Below, in pieces: positions 16,741-25,568 of a stretch of DNA of 42,365 bases (its first letter is position 1; each line of letters starts with the position of its first letter). The DNA is taken from contig JALSJK010000160.1 of NCBI GenBank assembly GCA_026989395.1, positions 1 to 42,365 on the forward strand, written 5' to 3'. A model generated the notes under the pieces. That model was not told where the DNA came from. It ran no database searches and saw only the letters and a list, made by a program, of their open reading frames with translations. The position numbers were made by a program, and so were the translations under genes. This stretch comes from Methylomonas sp. Its GTDB lineage: Bacteria > Pseudomonadota > Gammaproteobacteria > Methylococcales > Methylomonadaceae.

Positions 16741-17088
16741 TCAACAGCAGCCTGCAGCTTCAGGTCTATCTGACATTTGATTCAGTCGTTGCAAATCCTT
16801 ATGTAGCTGCCCATTTTTCTCGACAGCGGCAAGCGCATCATCCAAAATTGGATGTGCCCATATTGGTAAATCAGGGTTTATCTGATAAAAAACCCACTGC
16901 CCCTCACGACTATCGACCAACACATTGCATTGCCGTAAGGAAGCAAGATGTCGTGAAATTTTAGGTTGCGATAAATCCAGCGCAGCAGTCAGTTCACAAA
17001 CACATAGTCTTCCTTCTTTTTGCAACAAGGTGACACATCGCAAACGAGTCTCATCAGACAAGCATTTAAAAAAACGGGATGGCTGCAT
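16741..17088 (-). CDS. arsR: ArsR family arsenical repressor
   Basis: This 115-residue winged-helix repressor reads RFFKCLSDETRLRCVTLL, then the metal-binding CVC (Cys29, Cys31, in RLCVCELTAALDLSQ), then the recognition helix SQPKISRHLASLRQ. It represses the ars operon until arsenite binds. The C-terminus ends in a vicinal cysteine pair (AAGCC), a possible further thiol ligand. It is the first gene of the operon. A palindromic site lies 19-40 bases upstream. Confidence 0.93.
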   Translation of the reverse strand: MQPSRFFKCLSDETRLRCVTLLQKEGRLCVCELTAALDLSQPKISRHLASLRQCNVLVDSREGQWVFYQINPDLPIWAHPILDDALAAVEKNGQLHKDLQRLNQMSDRPEAAGCC

Positions 17089-17106
17089 ATAATAATACTA
17101 AATATT

Positions 17107-17128
17107 GATATATAAATGATCATATATC
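17107..17128. promoter_or_regulatory. Candidate ArsR operator
   Basis: GATATAT and ATATATC form a perfect 7-bp inverted repeat separated by 8 bases, about 19-40 bases upstream of the arsR ATG in a very AT-rich region. Position and symmetry fit an ArsR dimer site overlapping the ars promoter. Confidence 0.45.
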
Positions 17129-17233
17129 ATAATTAACTAACTTTCAAGGGTTGCCCACCATTTTCACTCACGGATAGAGACTTTTAACCCAACACGTTAT
17201 AATGTATAGACATTTTCAGCCGATAACTTTTCT

Positions 17234-17860
17234 ATGAAAAAATACCTCCCCGCATCCCTTTTTATCCTTGCAATTATTTTTTTAATTCCCGGGTTAACGC
17301 AACCACTGATCACTATTACAGCCACTGTCGACAAACAGGAAATGCTCGGCCTTGCCACAACATCCCTTTTCCCTCCTGATCAAAACAATAATTTCGTACA
17401 AAATATGCTGCAATCAGTTTTGCAGCAATTACAAATCGAGGGAGATGTTGTGGTTTTTGAATCTACCCGAAGCTTACTACAAACAATGAACGAACTGATT
17501 TCCCATGATCATGAAATTGTCGGCCTTCTGATCGGGCTATTTGGTGTCATCATCCCTTTAACTAAAATCATTCTTACCCTGACATCATTTTTGCTTCGTG
17601 CACCTGAAGACAAGAACCTGATGTTAAAAATCAGCAGCCTGCTTAGTAAATGGTCTATGTCAGATGTATTTATGATGGCCATTATCGTTGCCTTTTTAGC
17701 CATAAATGCAAATGAAGATTCAATTGATACCGTACAAATGAACGCTGAACTCGGTCCCGGCTTTTACTATTTTGCCGCATACTGCCTAATAGCAATTGCC
17801 GCTGGTCAGCTATTCGAAAGACAAGCTGATCTTAAAAAATTACCCCACCTTGCTGATTAA
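17234..17860 (+). CDS. Paraquat-inducible protein A-like membrane protein
   Basis: This 208-residue inner-membrane protein has a hydrophobic N-terminal helix (residues 5-25), a periplasmic segment of about 65 residues, and three more helices at roughly 90-115, 140-160 and 175-195. The LSKWSMSDVFMMAIIVAFLA segment (KWSM.DVF) is the PqiA signature. PqiA proteins work with PqiB/MCE proteins in lipid transport across the envelope, but no MCE partner is present here. The N-terminal cysteine-rich zinc module found in full-length PqiA is missing, so this is the short, single-domain form. The NUDIX gene follows by 26 bp. Confidence 0.8.
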   Translation: MKKYLPASLFILAIIFLIPGLTQPLITITATVDKQEMLGLATTSLFPPDQNNNFVQNMLQSVLQQLQIEGDVVVFESTRSLLQTMNELISHDHEIVGLLIGLFGVIIPLTKIILTLTSFLLRAPEDKNLMLKISSLLSKWSMSDVFMMAIIVAFLAINANEDSIDTVQMNAELGPGFYYFAAYCLIAIAAGQLFERQADLKKLPHLAD

Positions 17861-17886
17861 AATTAATCTATCAATAAAATCTCATC

Positions 17887-18321
17887 ATGCCTAAACCAGT
17901 AACGCCATTACTTGCTGCTGACATAATTATTGAATTAGCTGACCAGCCTGAACAACCTATTGTCTTAATTGAACGTGCTAAGCCACCCTATGGCTGGGCT
18001 ATTCCAGGAGGTTTTGTAGACATCGGAGAAACAATTGAGCACGCAGCTATTCGTGAAGCTAAAGAAGAAGTTTGTCTTGATGTTAATCTAAAGACACTAT
18101 TAGGTCTTTATTCCAACCCAACTCGTGATCCGCGAAATCACACAGTAACAGCCGTCTACATTGCAGAGGCACGAGGCGCACCAAAAGCAGCAGATGATGC
18201 TAAGCACTGCAAAGTTTTTAGCATAGCGAAACTACCTCAGCAATTAGCTTTTGATCACGATATGGTTTTGAATGATTATCGCAATTTTCGCGCCAATAGT
18301 AAGATCGCGCCTTTGCGATAA
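17887..18321 (+). CDS. NUDIX hydrolase
   Basis: This 144-residue hydrolase has the Nudix box in [20 protein letters not shown] followed by EVCLDV. The GX5EX7REUXEE core is intact, but the usual glycine after EEx is a cysteine (EEVCL). The remainder ([19 protein letters not shown]) matches ADP-ribose pyrophosphatase-like members, which hydrolyse nucleoside diphosphate-linked compounds. Substrate is unproven. It is probably co-transcribed with the PqiA-like gene and is convergent with the NlpC/P60 gene, 8 bp away. Confidence 0.9.
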   Translation: MPKPVTPLLAADIIIELADQPEQPIVLIERAKPPYGWAIPGGFVDIGETIEHAAIREAKEEVCLDVNLKTLLGLYSNPTRDPRNHTVTAVYIAEARGAPKAADDAKHCKVFSIAKLPQQLAFDHDMVLNDYRNFRANSKIAPLR

Positions 18322-18329
18322 CCCAGCTA

Positions 18330-18875
18330 TTAACGATAAAACCGACCTATTTTTACTATTCGGTTTCGCCAGTACGGATTAGATAAACTCGCGAGTGTCA
18401 CTTTTTTCCCCGAGCTTGGCGCATGGATAAACCTTCCATTTCCAACATAAATACCGACATGAGAGGCTTTCCAAAGCCCTAACCGGAAAAAGATGACATC
18501 ACCCTGGTGCATTTCTGATGCAGAAATTTCCCGGGCAGCCTCATACTGTAAATGTGCCGTTCGAGGCACATCAATTCCAACTTTCTGATGGGAATACAGA
18601 ACCAGTCCACTACAATCAAACCCGGAAGGATTATGCCCACCATAAACGTAAGAGACGCCTAAATATTGCTTTGCAATGTTGGCAATTTCTACTCCTTTTG
18701 CAATATTTACACCGGGAGCATTATTGATTTCCGGAGAATCATTAATAAAATCAAATTGACCGACTTTTGAACAACCATTTAAACCTATAAAAACACATGC
18801 AAAAATTCCCACCCAAATAATTTGTCTGCAATTATAAGCCACCCTTACGTATGTTAAACTGCGCACTTCACTCAT
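18330..18875 (-). CDS. NlpC/P60 family cell-wall peptidase, lipoprotein
   Basis: This 181-residue protein has an N-terminal signal ending in a lipobox (IGLNGC, Cys at about residue 35), then a NlpC/P60 domain of about 110 residues. The catalytic cysteine is in GFDCSGLVLYSH, the histidine in SHVGIYVGNGRFIHAP. It probably cleaves peptidoglycan stem peptides between gamma-D-Glu and the diamino acid, anchored to the outer membrane, like E. coli Spr/MepS. No adjacent partner gene is on the same strand. Confidence 0.9.
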   Translation of the reverse strand: MSEVRSLTYVRVAYNCRQIIWVGIFACVFIGLNGCSKVGQFDFINDSPEINNAPGVNIAKGVEIANIAKQYLGVSYVYGGHNPSGFDCSGLVLYSHQKVGIDVPRTAHLQYEAAREISASEMHQGDVIFFRLGLWKASHVGIYVGNGRFIHAPSSGKKVTLASLSNPYWRNRIVKIGRFYR

Positions 18876-19018
18876 CAGAAATTATTTATCCTCCAATGTT
18901 CCTTCGTTACCTTTCAATAACAGCAGCTCATTAAATGTCCGTTGGTACAATTGTAAAAATCACATTTTGAATTAAACTTGTTTGAAGTAAATTCAACATT
19001 CTTCCTTTGGTTAACTTT

Positions 19019-19438
19019 ATGGCGATTAAGATTCAGGTTATTGAGAAAAAAAAGCTCACAGAACGCTTTCTTAAACACGAAAATACTGAAGTCAATGATC
19101 AAATCGTCACTCATCATGATGAAATAGTCGCTTTGCATTATACGGCTGAACTTCAACCTGACATGATATTGCTTGATTACCAAATTAGCGGTCAGGACAC
19201 AACAGATCTTATCAGTTTTTTATTCCAAAAATCTCCAGACAGCAAAATCATTGTGCTTGGCAACAAGCTCTCCCAAGAACAAATTTTAAATTGTTTACTA
19301 TCAGGAGCAAATGGCTATCTGGCCCACCACTCCATTGAACAGCACATTCTCAAGGCGATTCGGGTTGTCCTTGCCGGTGAGATATGGATTACCCGAAAAA
19401 TGACAGCCGTCCTTTTAGACCGTCTGCGCAATCTTTAA
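19019..19438 (+). CDS. Receiver-like protein without output domain
   Basis: This 139-residue protein has the fold pattern of a response-regulator receiver. The phospho-acceptor position is kept (MILLDYQIS), but the N-terminal acidic pair is reduced (IQVIEKKK), the Ser/Thr switch is Gly (IIVLGNK) and the C-terminal lysine is His (GYLAHHS). Its end, AGEIWITRKMTAVLLDRLRN, matches the linker that precedes the LuxR-type helix-turn-helix in NarL-family regulators, but the DNA-binding domain is absent. The downstream gene encodes a paralogue that does have it. I start at ATG 19019 rather than TTG 19007. Confidence 0.75.
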   Translation: MAIKIQVIEKKKLTERFLKHENTEVNDQIVTHHDEIVALHYTAELQPDMILLDYQISGQDTTDLISFLFQKSPDSKIIVLGNKLSQEQILNCLLSGANGYLAHHSIEQHILKAIRVVLAGEIWITRKMTAVLLDRLRNL

Positions 19439-19501
19439 CAGTATTTTTTGAAAAAGATATTCGTTTTTTCCTAAAAACCAAGAATAACATCACCGCAAAT
19501 T

Positions 19502-20215
19502 ATGGATAATCCGATCATTCTTTTAGTTTCTGAAAATGCAGACACCCTCAGGAAGTGGAGCTGCCATCTAACCGATGACTATACGGTTGAAGTGGCTCTA
19601 AACTGGCAAGAAAGCAAACTTTTACTAGAAAAATCCGATCTCCAGATTAATCTAACAATTATTGATGGCAGCTTGATTCCGAATGATTATCCATTTTCCT
19701 CTTTATCTGAGAATATACCAGGCAAACATGTGGTGATCGGCCATCAATGGCCAGAAGAAAAACAAATACAACTGATTGCATCCGGCGCTTCGGGTTACCA
19801 AGAGAGCGATGGCAATAGCACTTCCCTAGCACTTATTGTTAGCCGGGTACTCGAAGGTGAAGTATGGATTCAGCGTCATTTGATTCCAAAAATAATCAAA
19901 ACCCTAATTGCCAATAAAATTGATCCTCAAAAACTGCATGATGACGACGAAATAACAGCGAAAAAGAAAGAATTACTAAAGTCGCTTACTCCTCGAGAAA
20001 TGCAGGTTGCTGATATGGTATTCCACGGCGGCAGCACCAAAAAAATTGCCGCAACCCTGTTCATAACTGAACGAACGGTCAAAGCTCATTTAAGCGCCAT
20101 TTTCCGAAAACTCGAAGTCCCTGACCGCATCCATTTGGCAATATATTTAAGGAGCATTTCGGGTAGCAAAGAAGACGAAGATGAAATTCCTCAAATCCAT
20201 ACCAAGAGCAATTAA
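19502..20215 (+). CDS. LuxR/NarL-type regulator with degenerate receiver
   Basis: This 237-residue regulator has a receiver-like domain (residues 1-125) that keeps an aspartate (LTIIDGSLIP) but lacks the acidic pair (LLVSENAD) and the conserved lysine (GYQESDG). It is therefore probably not controlled by classical phosphorylation. The linker EGEVWIQRHLIP matches the upstream paralogue. The C-terminal LuxR helix-turn-helix is intact: LTPREMQVADMVFHG, then TERTVKAHLSAIFRKLEVPD. It should bind DNA as a dimer. Its targets are unknown. It is convergent with the rplS operon. Confidence 0.88.
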   Translation: MDNPIILLVSENADTLRKWSCHLTDDYTVEVALNWQESKLLLEKSDLQINLTIIDGSLIPNDYPFSSLSENIPGKHVVIGHQWPEEKQIQLIASGASGYQESDGNSTSLALIVSRVLEGEVWIQRHLIPKIIKTLIANKIDPQKLHDDDEITAKKKELLKSLTPREMQVADMVFHGGSTKKIAATLFITERTVKAHLSAIFRKLEVPDRIHLAIYLRSISGSKEDEDEIPQIHTKSN

Positions 20216-20234
20216 AACCACAAAATTTTTATCC

Positions 20235-20264
20235 AAAAAAAAGGCAGCTTTAATAGCCGCCTTT
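20235..20264 (-). terminator. Rho-independent terminator of the rpsP-rplS operon
   Basis: On the minus strand AAAGGCGGCT, a five-base loop and AGCTGCCTTT (one mismatch in a 10-bp stem) are followed by a run of eight T. This is a classic terminator. It is now about 205 bp beyond the rplS stop because a MITE sits between them. It may also work weakly for the convergent LuxR gene. Confidence 0.75.
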
Positions 20265-20291
20265 CAATCATCAAGGAAAGATTGTTAATTC

Positions 20292-20456
20292 GTAACTACT
20301 CAGCGTATTTATAGTTTCAATATCAGCAACTTATTCCAGAAGACGTCGTAAATACATCCATGTAGGCTTGATTGTGTCATCCATGACACAGACACTTCTT
20401 CCATAAGCTACTGATATTTAAAAATTTTAGTTAAATTAAATACGCTGAATAGTTAC
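20292..20456. mobile_element. MITE, 165 bp, with perfect 8-bp target duplication
   Basis: The terminal inverted repeats are GTAACTACTCAGCGTATTT and AAATACGCTGAATAGTTAC (one mismatch in 19). The 8-bp direct repeat GTTAATTC flanks it exactly, at 20284-20291 and 20457-20464. The internal sequence is the inverse of the 14.4-kb copy, including the TGTCATCCATGACA palindrome and ACTTCTTCCATAAG. It lies between rplS and its terminator. It has no coding capacity, so movement would require a transposase in trans. Confidence 0.85.
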
Positions 20457-20469
20457 GTTAATTCTACAA

Positions 20470-20814
20470 TTACACCTTTTCTTTAATTCTTGCAGCCTTA
20501 CCAGTTAAGTTACGCAAGTAATAAAGCTTCGCGCGTCGGACTTCGCCTCGCCGCTTCACATCAATTGAACTGATTAGCGGGCTATGGGTTTGAAACACCC
20601 GCTCAACGCCTTCGCCATAGGATATCTTTCTCACTGTAAAAGCCGAATTCAGGCCCCGGTTACGTTTGGCAATCACAACACCTTCAAAAGCCTGTAACCT
20701 TTCCCGGCTACCCTCTTTTACCTTTACCTTTACAACAACGGTATCGCCCGGATTGAACTCAGGGACATCCTTTTTCATTTGCGCCGCTTCTATCTCATCA
20801 ATTAAATTGCTCAT
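20470..20814 (-). CDS. rplS: 50S ribosomal protein L19
   Basis: This 114-residue protein is close to the E. coli length of 115. It starts [20 protein letters not shown] and contains [18 protein letters not shown], then [39 protein letters not shown] and [21 protein letters not shown]19 sits at the 30S-50S interface. The ATG at 20814 has AGGTG 5 bases upstream and gives the family start; a GTG two codons earlier is less likely. It is the last gene of rpsP-rimM-trmD-rplS, 8 bp after trmD with this start. Confidence 0.97.
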   Translation of the reverse strand: MSNLIDEIEAAQMKKDVPEFNPGDTVVVKVKVKEGSRERLQAFEGVVIAKRNRGLNSAFTVRKISYGEGVERVFQTHSPLISSIDVKRRGEVRRAKLYYLRNLTGKAARIKEKV

Positions 20815-20822
20815 TTCCACAC

Positions 20823-21566
20823 CTAATTATCATCAAATTCTGTTCTAAATTCTTCAAGCAACTTTCGTTGCTCTGTCGTTAATTGCTTGTGTTGCAACAA
20901 ATCCGGTCTTTTTTTCCAGGTTTTGCCCAAAGATTGCTTTAATCGCCATCTTGCAATATCCGCATGATTGCCACTCAATAATATTTCAGGCACCTTTTTT
21001 TCATCGATTATTTCAGGCCGGGTATAGTGAGGGTGGTCCAACAAACCATTAACATGGGAATCTTGATTTGCAGATGCTTCAGCCCCCAATGCTCCCGGTA
21101 TCAAACGGGTTATACCGTCAATAACCACCAAAGCCGCTAATTCACCACCACTAATTACAAAGTCGCCTAAAGACCATTCTTCGTCACAACACGAATCGAT
21201 AAACCGTTCATCAATTCCTTCATAGCGACCGGCAATCAAAATCAATTGTTCTTGCTTGCTAGCCTGTTCAAGCAAATTTTGCTTGATTGACCTTCCTTGC
21301 GGACTTAAATATACTACTTTCGCATTTTTACTATATGCTTCTTTCGCCCTTCCCAAAGCATCTTTTAATGGCTGGTACTTCATCACCATACCCGGGCCAC
21401 CGCCATATGGGCGATCATCTACAGTACGATGCTTATCGTGTGCATGATCCCGAGGATTCCAAACCGATAAGCTTACCAGTCCTTTTTCAAGAGCCTTGCC
21501 AACAATGCCATAATTCGCGCCAGAAATGACCATTTCCGGGAACAAGCTGATCACATCAAAATGCAT
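20823..21566 (-). CDS. trmD: tRNA (guanine-N1-)-methyltransferase
   Basis: This 247-residue SPOUT methyltransferase makes m1G37 in tRNAs, preventing +1 frameshifts. Conserved motifs are [45 protein letters not shown] and [19 protein letters not shown], which build the trefoil-knot SAM site. [13 protein letters not shown] follows, a typical recognition segment. Full length. It sits 17 bp after rimM and next to rplS in the standard gammaproteobacterial order. Confidence 0.98.
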   Translation of the reverse strand: MHFDVISLFPEMVISGANYGIVGKALEKGLVSLSVWNPRDHAHDKHRTVDDRPYGGGPGMVMKYQPLKDALGRAKEAYSKNAKVVYLSPQGRSIKQNLLEQASKQEQLILIAGRYEGIDERFIDSCCDEEWSLGDFVISGGELAALVVIDGITRLIPGALGAEASANQDSHVNGLLDHPHYTRPEIIDEKKVPEILLSGNHADIARWRLKQSLGKTWKKRPDLLQHKQLTTEQRKLLEEFRTEFDDN

Positions 21567-21583
21567 TGATTTTCTAGTCTGAT

Positions 21584-22087
21584 TTAAAAATCAGGATCCC
21601 AATCTACAACCATTAAACCTTCTTCAAGATCAATTTTGATTATAGTTTGTTGCTGTAAAAAAGGAATTAAGCGTTCTTTATCTCCAGCAACCACAAGCAC
21701 ATCATTGGCCCCAGTTTCTATGAGATAATCAACGATTCCCAAGCCAATTCCATTTTTTGTGACAACTTTTAACCCAACAAGATCGGCCCAGTAATATTCC
21801 CCATGCTCTATTTTAGGTAATTGCTCCGAGTTGATAAATACATCCCAGCCAGCCAGCAACTCGGCATCGCTCCTGTTTCCAACCCCCTCCAAAGAGGCAA
21901 CTATAGTTTTACCTTGCTGACGCCCTGTTAAAACATTAACAGTTTTTGACTGCCTGTCTTTCTGTAAAAGCCAAGGCGAATACTTTAGAATATTTTCCCG
22001 GTCTTCCGTATAGGAATGAACTTTAACCCACCCTTTTATACCGTAAACACCAGAAATTTTCCCAACGCAGAGCTTCTTATCAGTCAA
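21584..22087 (-). CDS. rimM: Ribosome maturation factor RimM
   Basis: This 167-residue 16S rRNA processing factor has an N-terminal beta-barrel domain ([20 protein letters not shown]) and a C-terminal PRC-barrel ([17 protein letters not shown]). [15 protein letters not shown] and the terminal [11 protein letters not shown] are also characteristic. RimM binds ribosomal protein S19 during 30S head assembly. It starts 2 bp after the rpsP stop, implying translational coupling. Confidence 0.97.
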   Translation of the reverse strand: MTDKKLCVGKISGVYGIKGWVKVHSYTEDRENILKYSPWLLQKDRQSKTVNVLTGRQQGKTIVASLEGVGNRSDAELLAGWDVFINSEQLPKIEHGEYYWADLVGLKVVTKNGIGLGIVDYLIETGANDVLVVAGDKERLIPFLQQQTIIKIDLEEGLMVVDWDPDF

Positions 22088-22089
22088 GC

Positions 22090-22368
22090 TTATGCTGCAG
22101 CTTCAGTCTCTTCTGCAGAAGCAGCTTGCTTTTTCCAGTCTTTAACTAATCTGCGAACCCGTGCTGATGGCTGAGCGCCAACAGACATCCAGTATTCGGT
22201 GCGTTCAAGATCCAGACGCAATCTTTGCTCATTACCACGAGCCATTGGATTAAAAAAACCTAAGCGCTCAAGATACCGTCCATCACGACTTGTCCTGCTA
22301 TCTGCAGCAACGATGTGATAGAAAGGACGATCTTTTTGCCCACCCCTAGCTAGACGAATGACTACCAT
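22090..22368 (-). CDS. rpsP: 30S ribosomal protein S16
   Basis: S16 begins [20 protein letters not shown] and continues with [15 protein letters not shown] and [20 protein letters not shown]. The ATG at 22368 has GAGGG six bases upstream and yields 92 residues; an upstream in-frame start at 22398 adds ten unlike residues and is not used. The C-terminus ends in an Ala/Glu tail. It is the first gene of the operon. The promoter must lie in the 158 bp before ffh. Confidence 0.97.
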   Translation of the reverse strand: MVVIRLARGGQKDRPFYHIVAADSRTSRDGRYLERLGFFNPMARGNEQRLRLDLERTEYWMSVGAQPSARVRRLVKDWKKQAASAEETEAAA

Positions 22369-22526
22369 TAAAAACCCTCTAAACTTATATAAGTACAATT
22401 AGAAATTAGCCTACCTATACTACGCAACTTTTGTAAAGTTGTAAAGCCCAAGTTCTTGCCCACTCCAACTCCAAACAGAAATGGACAAGATAAATATTAA
22501 ATTAAAAAACGTAATGAGCGCTTCTT

Positions 22527-23882
22527 TTACATGGGCATTCCCCGCATATTGCTTTTCATACCACGCATCATATTGGCCATATTGCCTTTTTTAAATTTTT
22601 TCATCATTTTGGCCATCATTTTATGCTGCTTTAATACCCGATTGACATCTTGCAACTCCTGACCACAACCAGCAGCAATGCGTTTTTTGCGATTTCCTTT
22701 AATCAAATCAGGATAGCGCCTCTCTTGGGCTGTCATGGAATTAATCACGGCAATCTGTCGCGCCAACTCCTTGTCATTCACTTTATCCTTCATATTTTGA
22801 GGTACATTACTCATACCCGGCAATTTGTCCAACATCGCGCCAACACCGCCCATGTTTTGCATTTGTAAAAGCTGTTCACGTAAATCTTCAAAATCGAAAG
22901 ACTTACCTTTTTGTATCTTCTTAGCTAGTTTTTCAGCCTTTTTCCTATCAGCCTTCTGTTCGATTTCTTCAATCAAACTCAGCATATCGCCCATACCCAA
23001 AATACGGGATGCAATACGGTCTGGATGGAACAACTCCAGAGCATCAGTTTTTTCGCCAGTACCAATAAATTTTATTGGCTTACCTGTGATGTGACGAATT
23101 GATAAGGCTGCACCGCCGCGCGCATCACCGTCAGCCTTGGTTAATACCACCCCTGTCAAAGGCAAGGCCTCATCAAATGCTTTCGCTGTTTTTGCAGCAT
23201 CCTGACCTGTCATACTATCTACAACAAACAAGGTCTCAACAGGATTAATTGCCGCATGCAAATCCTTTATTTCAGACATCATTTCATCATCGATATGCAA
23301 ACGTCCTGCGGTATCAACAATGACAACATCAAGGAATTTCTTTTTTGCAGCATCGATAGCGTTATTGGCGATGTCGACTGGTTTTTGCGACGTGTCACTT
23401 GGAAAAAATTCCAAAGACAAATCATTAGCCAGAGTTTCCAGCTGCTTTATTGCCGCAGGGCGATAAATATCAGCACTGACAACACCGACCTTTTTCTTTT
23501 GCGTAGCTTGTAACCAACGCCCCAGCTTTGCTACCGTGGTAGTTTTACCTGCGCCCTGCAAGCCAGCCATCAAAATAATAGCGGGTGGATTTGCACGAAG
23601 ACCCAAGCCTTCATTGGCCTCACCCATGACATTGATCATTTCGGCTTGAACCACCTTGATCATTGCTTGCCCCGGACTGAGACTTGACTGCACTTCCTGC
23701 CCTAAAGCCCGTTCTTTAATCTTATCGATAAATGCCGTTACAACAGGCAATGCAACATCAGCCTCCAACAACGCCATGCGTACTTCACGCAAAGTTTCTT
23801 TAATATTTTCTTCAGTCAGCCGACCCTGACCCTTTAGATTTTTTAGGGTTTTACCTAATCGTTCGGTTAAATTATCAAACAT
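22527..23882 (-). CDS. ffh: Signal recognition particle protein Ffh
   Basis: This 451-residue SRP54 homologue has an N-domain at 1-85, a G-domain with P-loop GLQGAGKTTTVAKLG, DTAGRL and TKADGDARGGAAL, and a C-terminal M-domain. The tail is rich in Met and Lys (KMMAKMMKKFKKGNMANMM). It binds 4.5S RNA and signal sequences of inner-membrane proteins and delivers ribosomes to FtsY. It is transcribed in the same direction as, and just upstream of, rpsP, the usual gammaproteobacterial context. Confidence 0.98.
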   Translation of the reverse strand: MFDNLTERLGKTLKNLKGQGRLTEENIKETLREVRMALLEADVALPVVTAFIDKIKERALGQEVQSSLSPGQAMIKVVQAEMINVMGEANEGLGLRANPPAIILMAGLQGAGKTTTVAKLGRWLQATQKKKVGVVSADIYRPAAIKQLETLANDLSLEFFPSDTSQKPVDIANNAIDAAKKKFLDVVIVDTAGRLHIDDEMMSEIKDLHAAINPVETLFVVDSMTGQDAAKTAKAFDEALPLTGVVLTKADGDARGGAALSIRHITGKPIKFIGTGEKTDALELFHPDRIASRILGMGDMLSLIEEIEQKADRKKAEKLAKKIQKGKSFDFEDLREQLLQMQNMGGVGAMLDKLPGMSNVPQNMKDKVNDKELARQIAVINSMTAQERRYPDLIKGNRKKRIAAGCGQELQDVNRVLKQHKMMAKMMKKFKKGNMANMMRGMKSNMRGMPM

Positions 23883-23920
23883 GATCTTCCAATCTATAAA
23901 ATATATTAATTTTTTAATGA

Positions 23921-24490
23921 CTAATCTTGAATTCGAGTCACTTTGCCATTTTTAAAATAAACGATAAACTTATCGCCCCAGCGGGTTTTCCAGTAAGTCC
24001 AGTTATCATATTCCAGACTGGGCGTCTGATGTGTGGGCGGATAACCAATTGCTGCAATCACTGCATCTTTGCGCATACCTACTGCCACTTTACCTTTTTT
24101 AATATTGGCCCTTTCTTTTCTGGTAAATTTAGCTAGATTAACTTTTTTCCGGTCAAATAATTTGCCAAAATAATAATAGGCGTCACCACCCACATGCTTG
24201 GCTGCATTTTTGATAAGCAAATCATGACCAAAATCCTCAAGATGGACTTTAATTACTTTTCTGTTGATATCAAGCAGCGTTACTTTGGAATTAATTGGTA
24301 ACAACACGCCTGTCCGATAGTTCGTGGTAATAAACCGCCCTTTTTCAAACTGCAATGCAAATTGTGTGTAATAAGTATCACCAATCTGAATATTTGCCGG
24401 CAATGCCTCAGGAGCCCTGCCCATTCTATTACAGGAAGCCAGCAACACCATCATGGAAAAAACCATCAGTAACTGAAAAAACTTTTTCAT
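23921..24490 (-). CDS. Lipoprotein with SmpA/BamE-like C-terminal segment
   Basis: The ATG at 24490 has GAGGAG 7 bases upstream and gives 189 residues. A signal peptide with lipobox (MVLLASC, Cys at about residue 20) predicts an outer-membrane or periplasmic lipoprotein. The centre is beta-rich. The C-terminal part, KVAVGMRKDAVIAAIGYPPT, then DNWTYWKTRWGDKFIVYF and NGKVTRI, has the layout of a BamE/SmpA-type beta-lactamase-inhibitor fold (GM(t)xxxVxxxxGxP...W.Y......v.F.nGkV). The overall family is not one I can name. The ribosome-binding site lies in the end of the TauE gene, so the two are coupled. Confidence 0.75.
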   Translation of the reverse strand: MKKFFQLLMVFSMMVLLASCNRMGRAPEALPANIQIGDTYYTQFALQFEKGRFITTNYRTGVLLPINSKVTLLDINRKVIKVHLEDFGHDLLIKNAAKHVGGDAYYYFGKLFDRKKVNLAKFTRKERANIKKGKVAVGMRKDAVIAAIGYPPTHQTPSLEYDNWTYWKTRWGDKFIVYFKNGKVTRIQD

Positions 24491-24491
24491 A

Positions 24492-25544
24492 TTAACGCTC
24501 CTCATCAACATTATATTTATTAATACTTGCCATCACATAATACGCTACCGCAAAAACCAATCCTATAGCCAAACTAAAAACAACCACGCTTTTAGTCAAT
24601 GGAATAATCCAGAGTGATGATATTAATTCGACCAAAATCAAAACAATTAAAATCAAGGCTATTATGTCATTATTTAACTTAGAACAAAAAAATGCCCCCA
24701 AAGGGGCGCCAATAATAACAACTGGAATCGCGGCCAGCCAATAATTCCGAATAAGCGGGGTAAAATCTTGAAAGTAATACACATGAAGCGCAAAACCTAC
24801 GATGGCATTAATCGCCATTAAAATAACAGATGTCGGGGTTGCGACTGATTCTCTGATTCGAAACAATAATACCATCACTGAAAAACAGATTATATCAATA
24901 CCATTGCCTACCAGCCCAGACATCAACCCTCCAACAAAACCCGCTGCCAGCAGAATCAACTTTTCGGTTCCTGTAAATTCATTCAGATCTTCATTATACC
25001 CTCGCCCCTTAAATCTCAATATTGCTAATGTCACAGCAAAACTACTGACCATTGCAGTGAATGACATTTTTGTTACTTCAGGCTCAATCAGCGATGACAG
25101 TATTGAAATACTTAGAAAAATTCCCGGCACTCCGCCAACACTTGCCCATAAAAGCATCCTCCATTGTACTTTTACCTTTAACATCAGAATCATCAAAGAG
25201 GCCATTGTCATTCCAACACTTTGAATAGCCAGTGAAAAAATTTTCGCGGTGGTCGGTGGAATATTCAGTAACTTGGTAAAAACCGGAAATGCCACTGCCC
25301 CCCCACCTTCACTGGTGGCACCAGCAATAAAGGAACCAAAAATCATGGTTAAAGAAACCGGCCAATTCGCCTCCAGCAGCGCCAAAGAATTTGGTTCGGT
25401 ATACAGATACCAAAGCAACCAACAACCAAGGAGCATGATAAAATATACTGCAAAAGGCCAGCGAAATAATTTTCGCCGAAGCTGAATATCAAACATTCTT
25501 TGTTTTGACAGTAATGAATTGGCCTTTACCATACGAATATTCAT
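24492..25544 (-). CDS. TauE/SafE family sulfite/anion exporter
   Basis: This 350-residue integral-membrane protein with about eight to nine helices has the TauE/SafE pattern. GSFIAGATSEGGGAVAFPVF occurs in the first repeat and AAGFVGGLMSGLVGNGIDII in the second, the two symmetry-related glycine-rich loops. Family members export sulfite, sulfoacetate or related organosulfonates, or transport other small anions; the substrate is open. The second-repeat Asn-Gly (VGNGIDI) departs from the usual GxGGG. It is translationally coupled to the downstream lipoprotein and divergent from the hypothetical gene at 25.6 kb. Confidence 0.88.
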   Translation of the reverse strand: MNIRMVKANSLLSKQRMFDIQLRRKLFRWPFAVYFIMLLGCWLLWYLYTEPNSLALLEANWPVSLTMIFGSFIAGATSEGGGAVAFPVFTKLLNIPPTTAKIFSLAIQSVGMTMASLMILMLKVKVQWRMLLWASVGGVPGIFLSISILSSLIEPEVTKMSFTAMVSSFAVTLAILRFKGRGYNEDLNEFTGTEKLILLAAGFVGGLMSGLVGNGIDIICFSVMVLLFRIRESVATPTSVILMAINAIVGFALHVYYFQDFTPLIRNYWLAAIPVVIIGAPLGAFFCSKLNNDIIALILIVLILVELISSLWIIPLTKSVVVFSLAIGLVFAVAYYVMASINKYNVDEER

Positions 25545-25568
25545 GTTTTCAACAAACGGTGCTTACGC

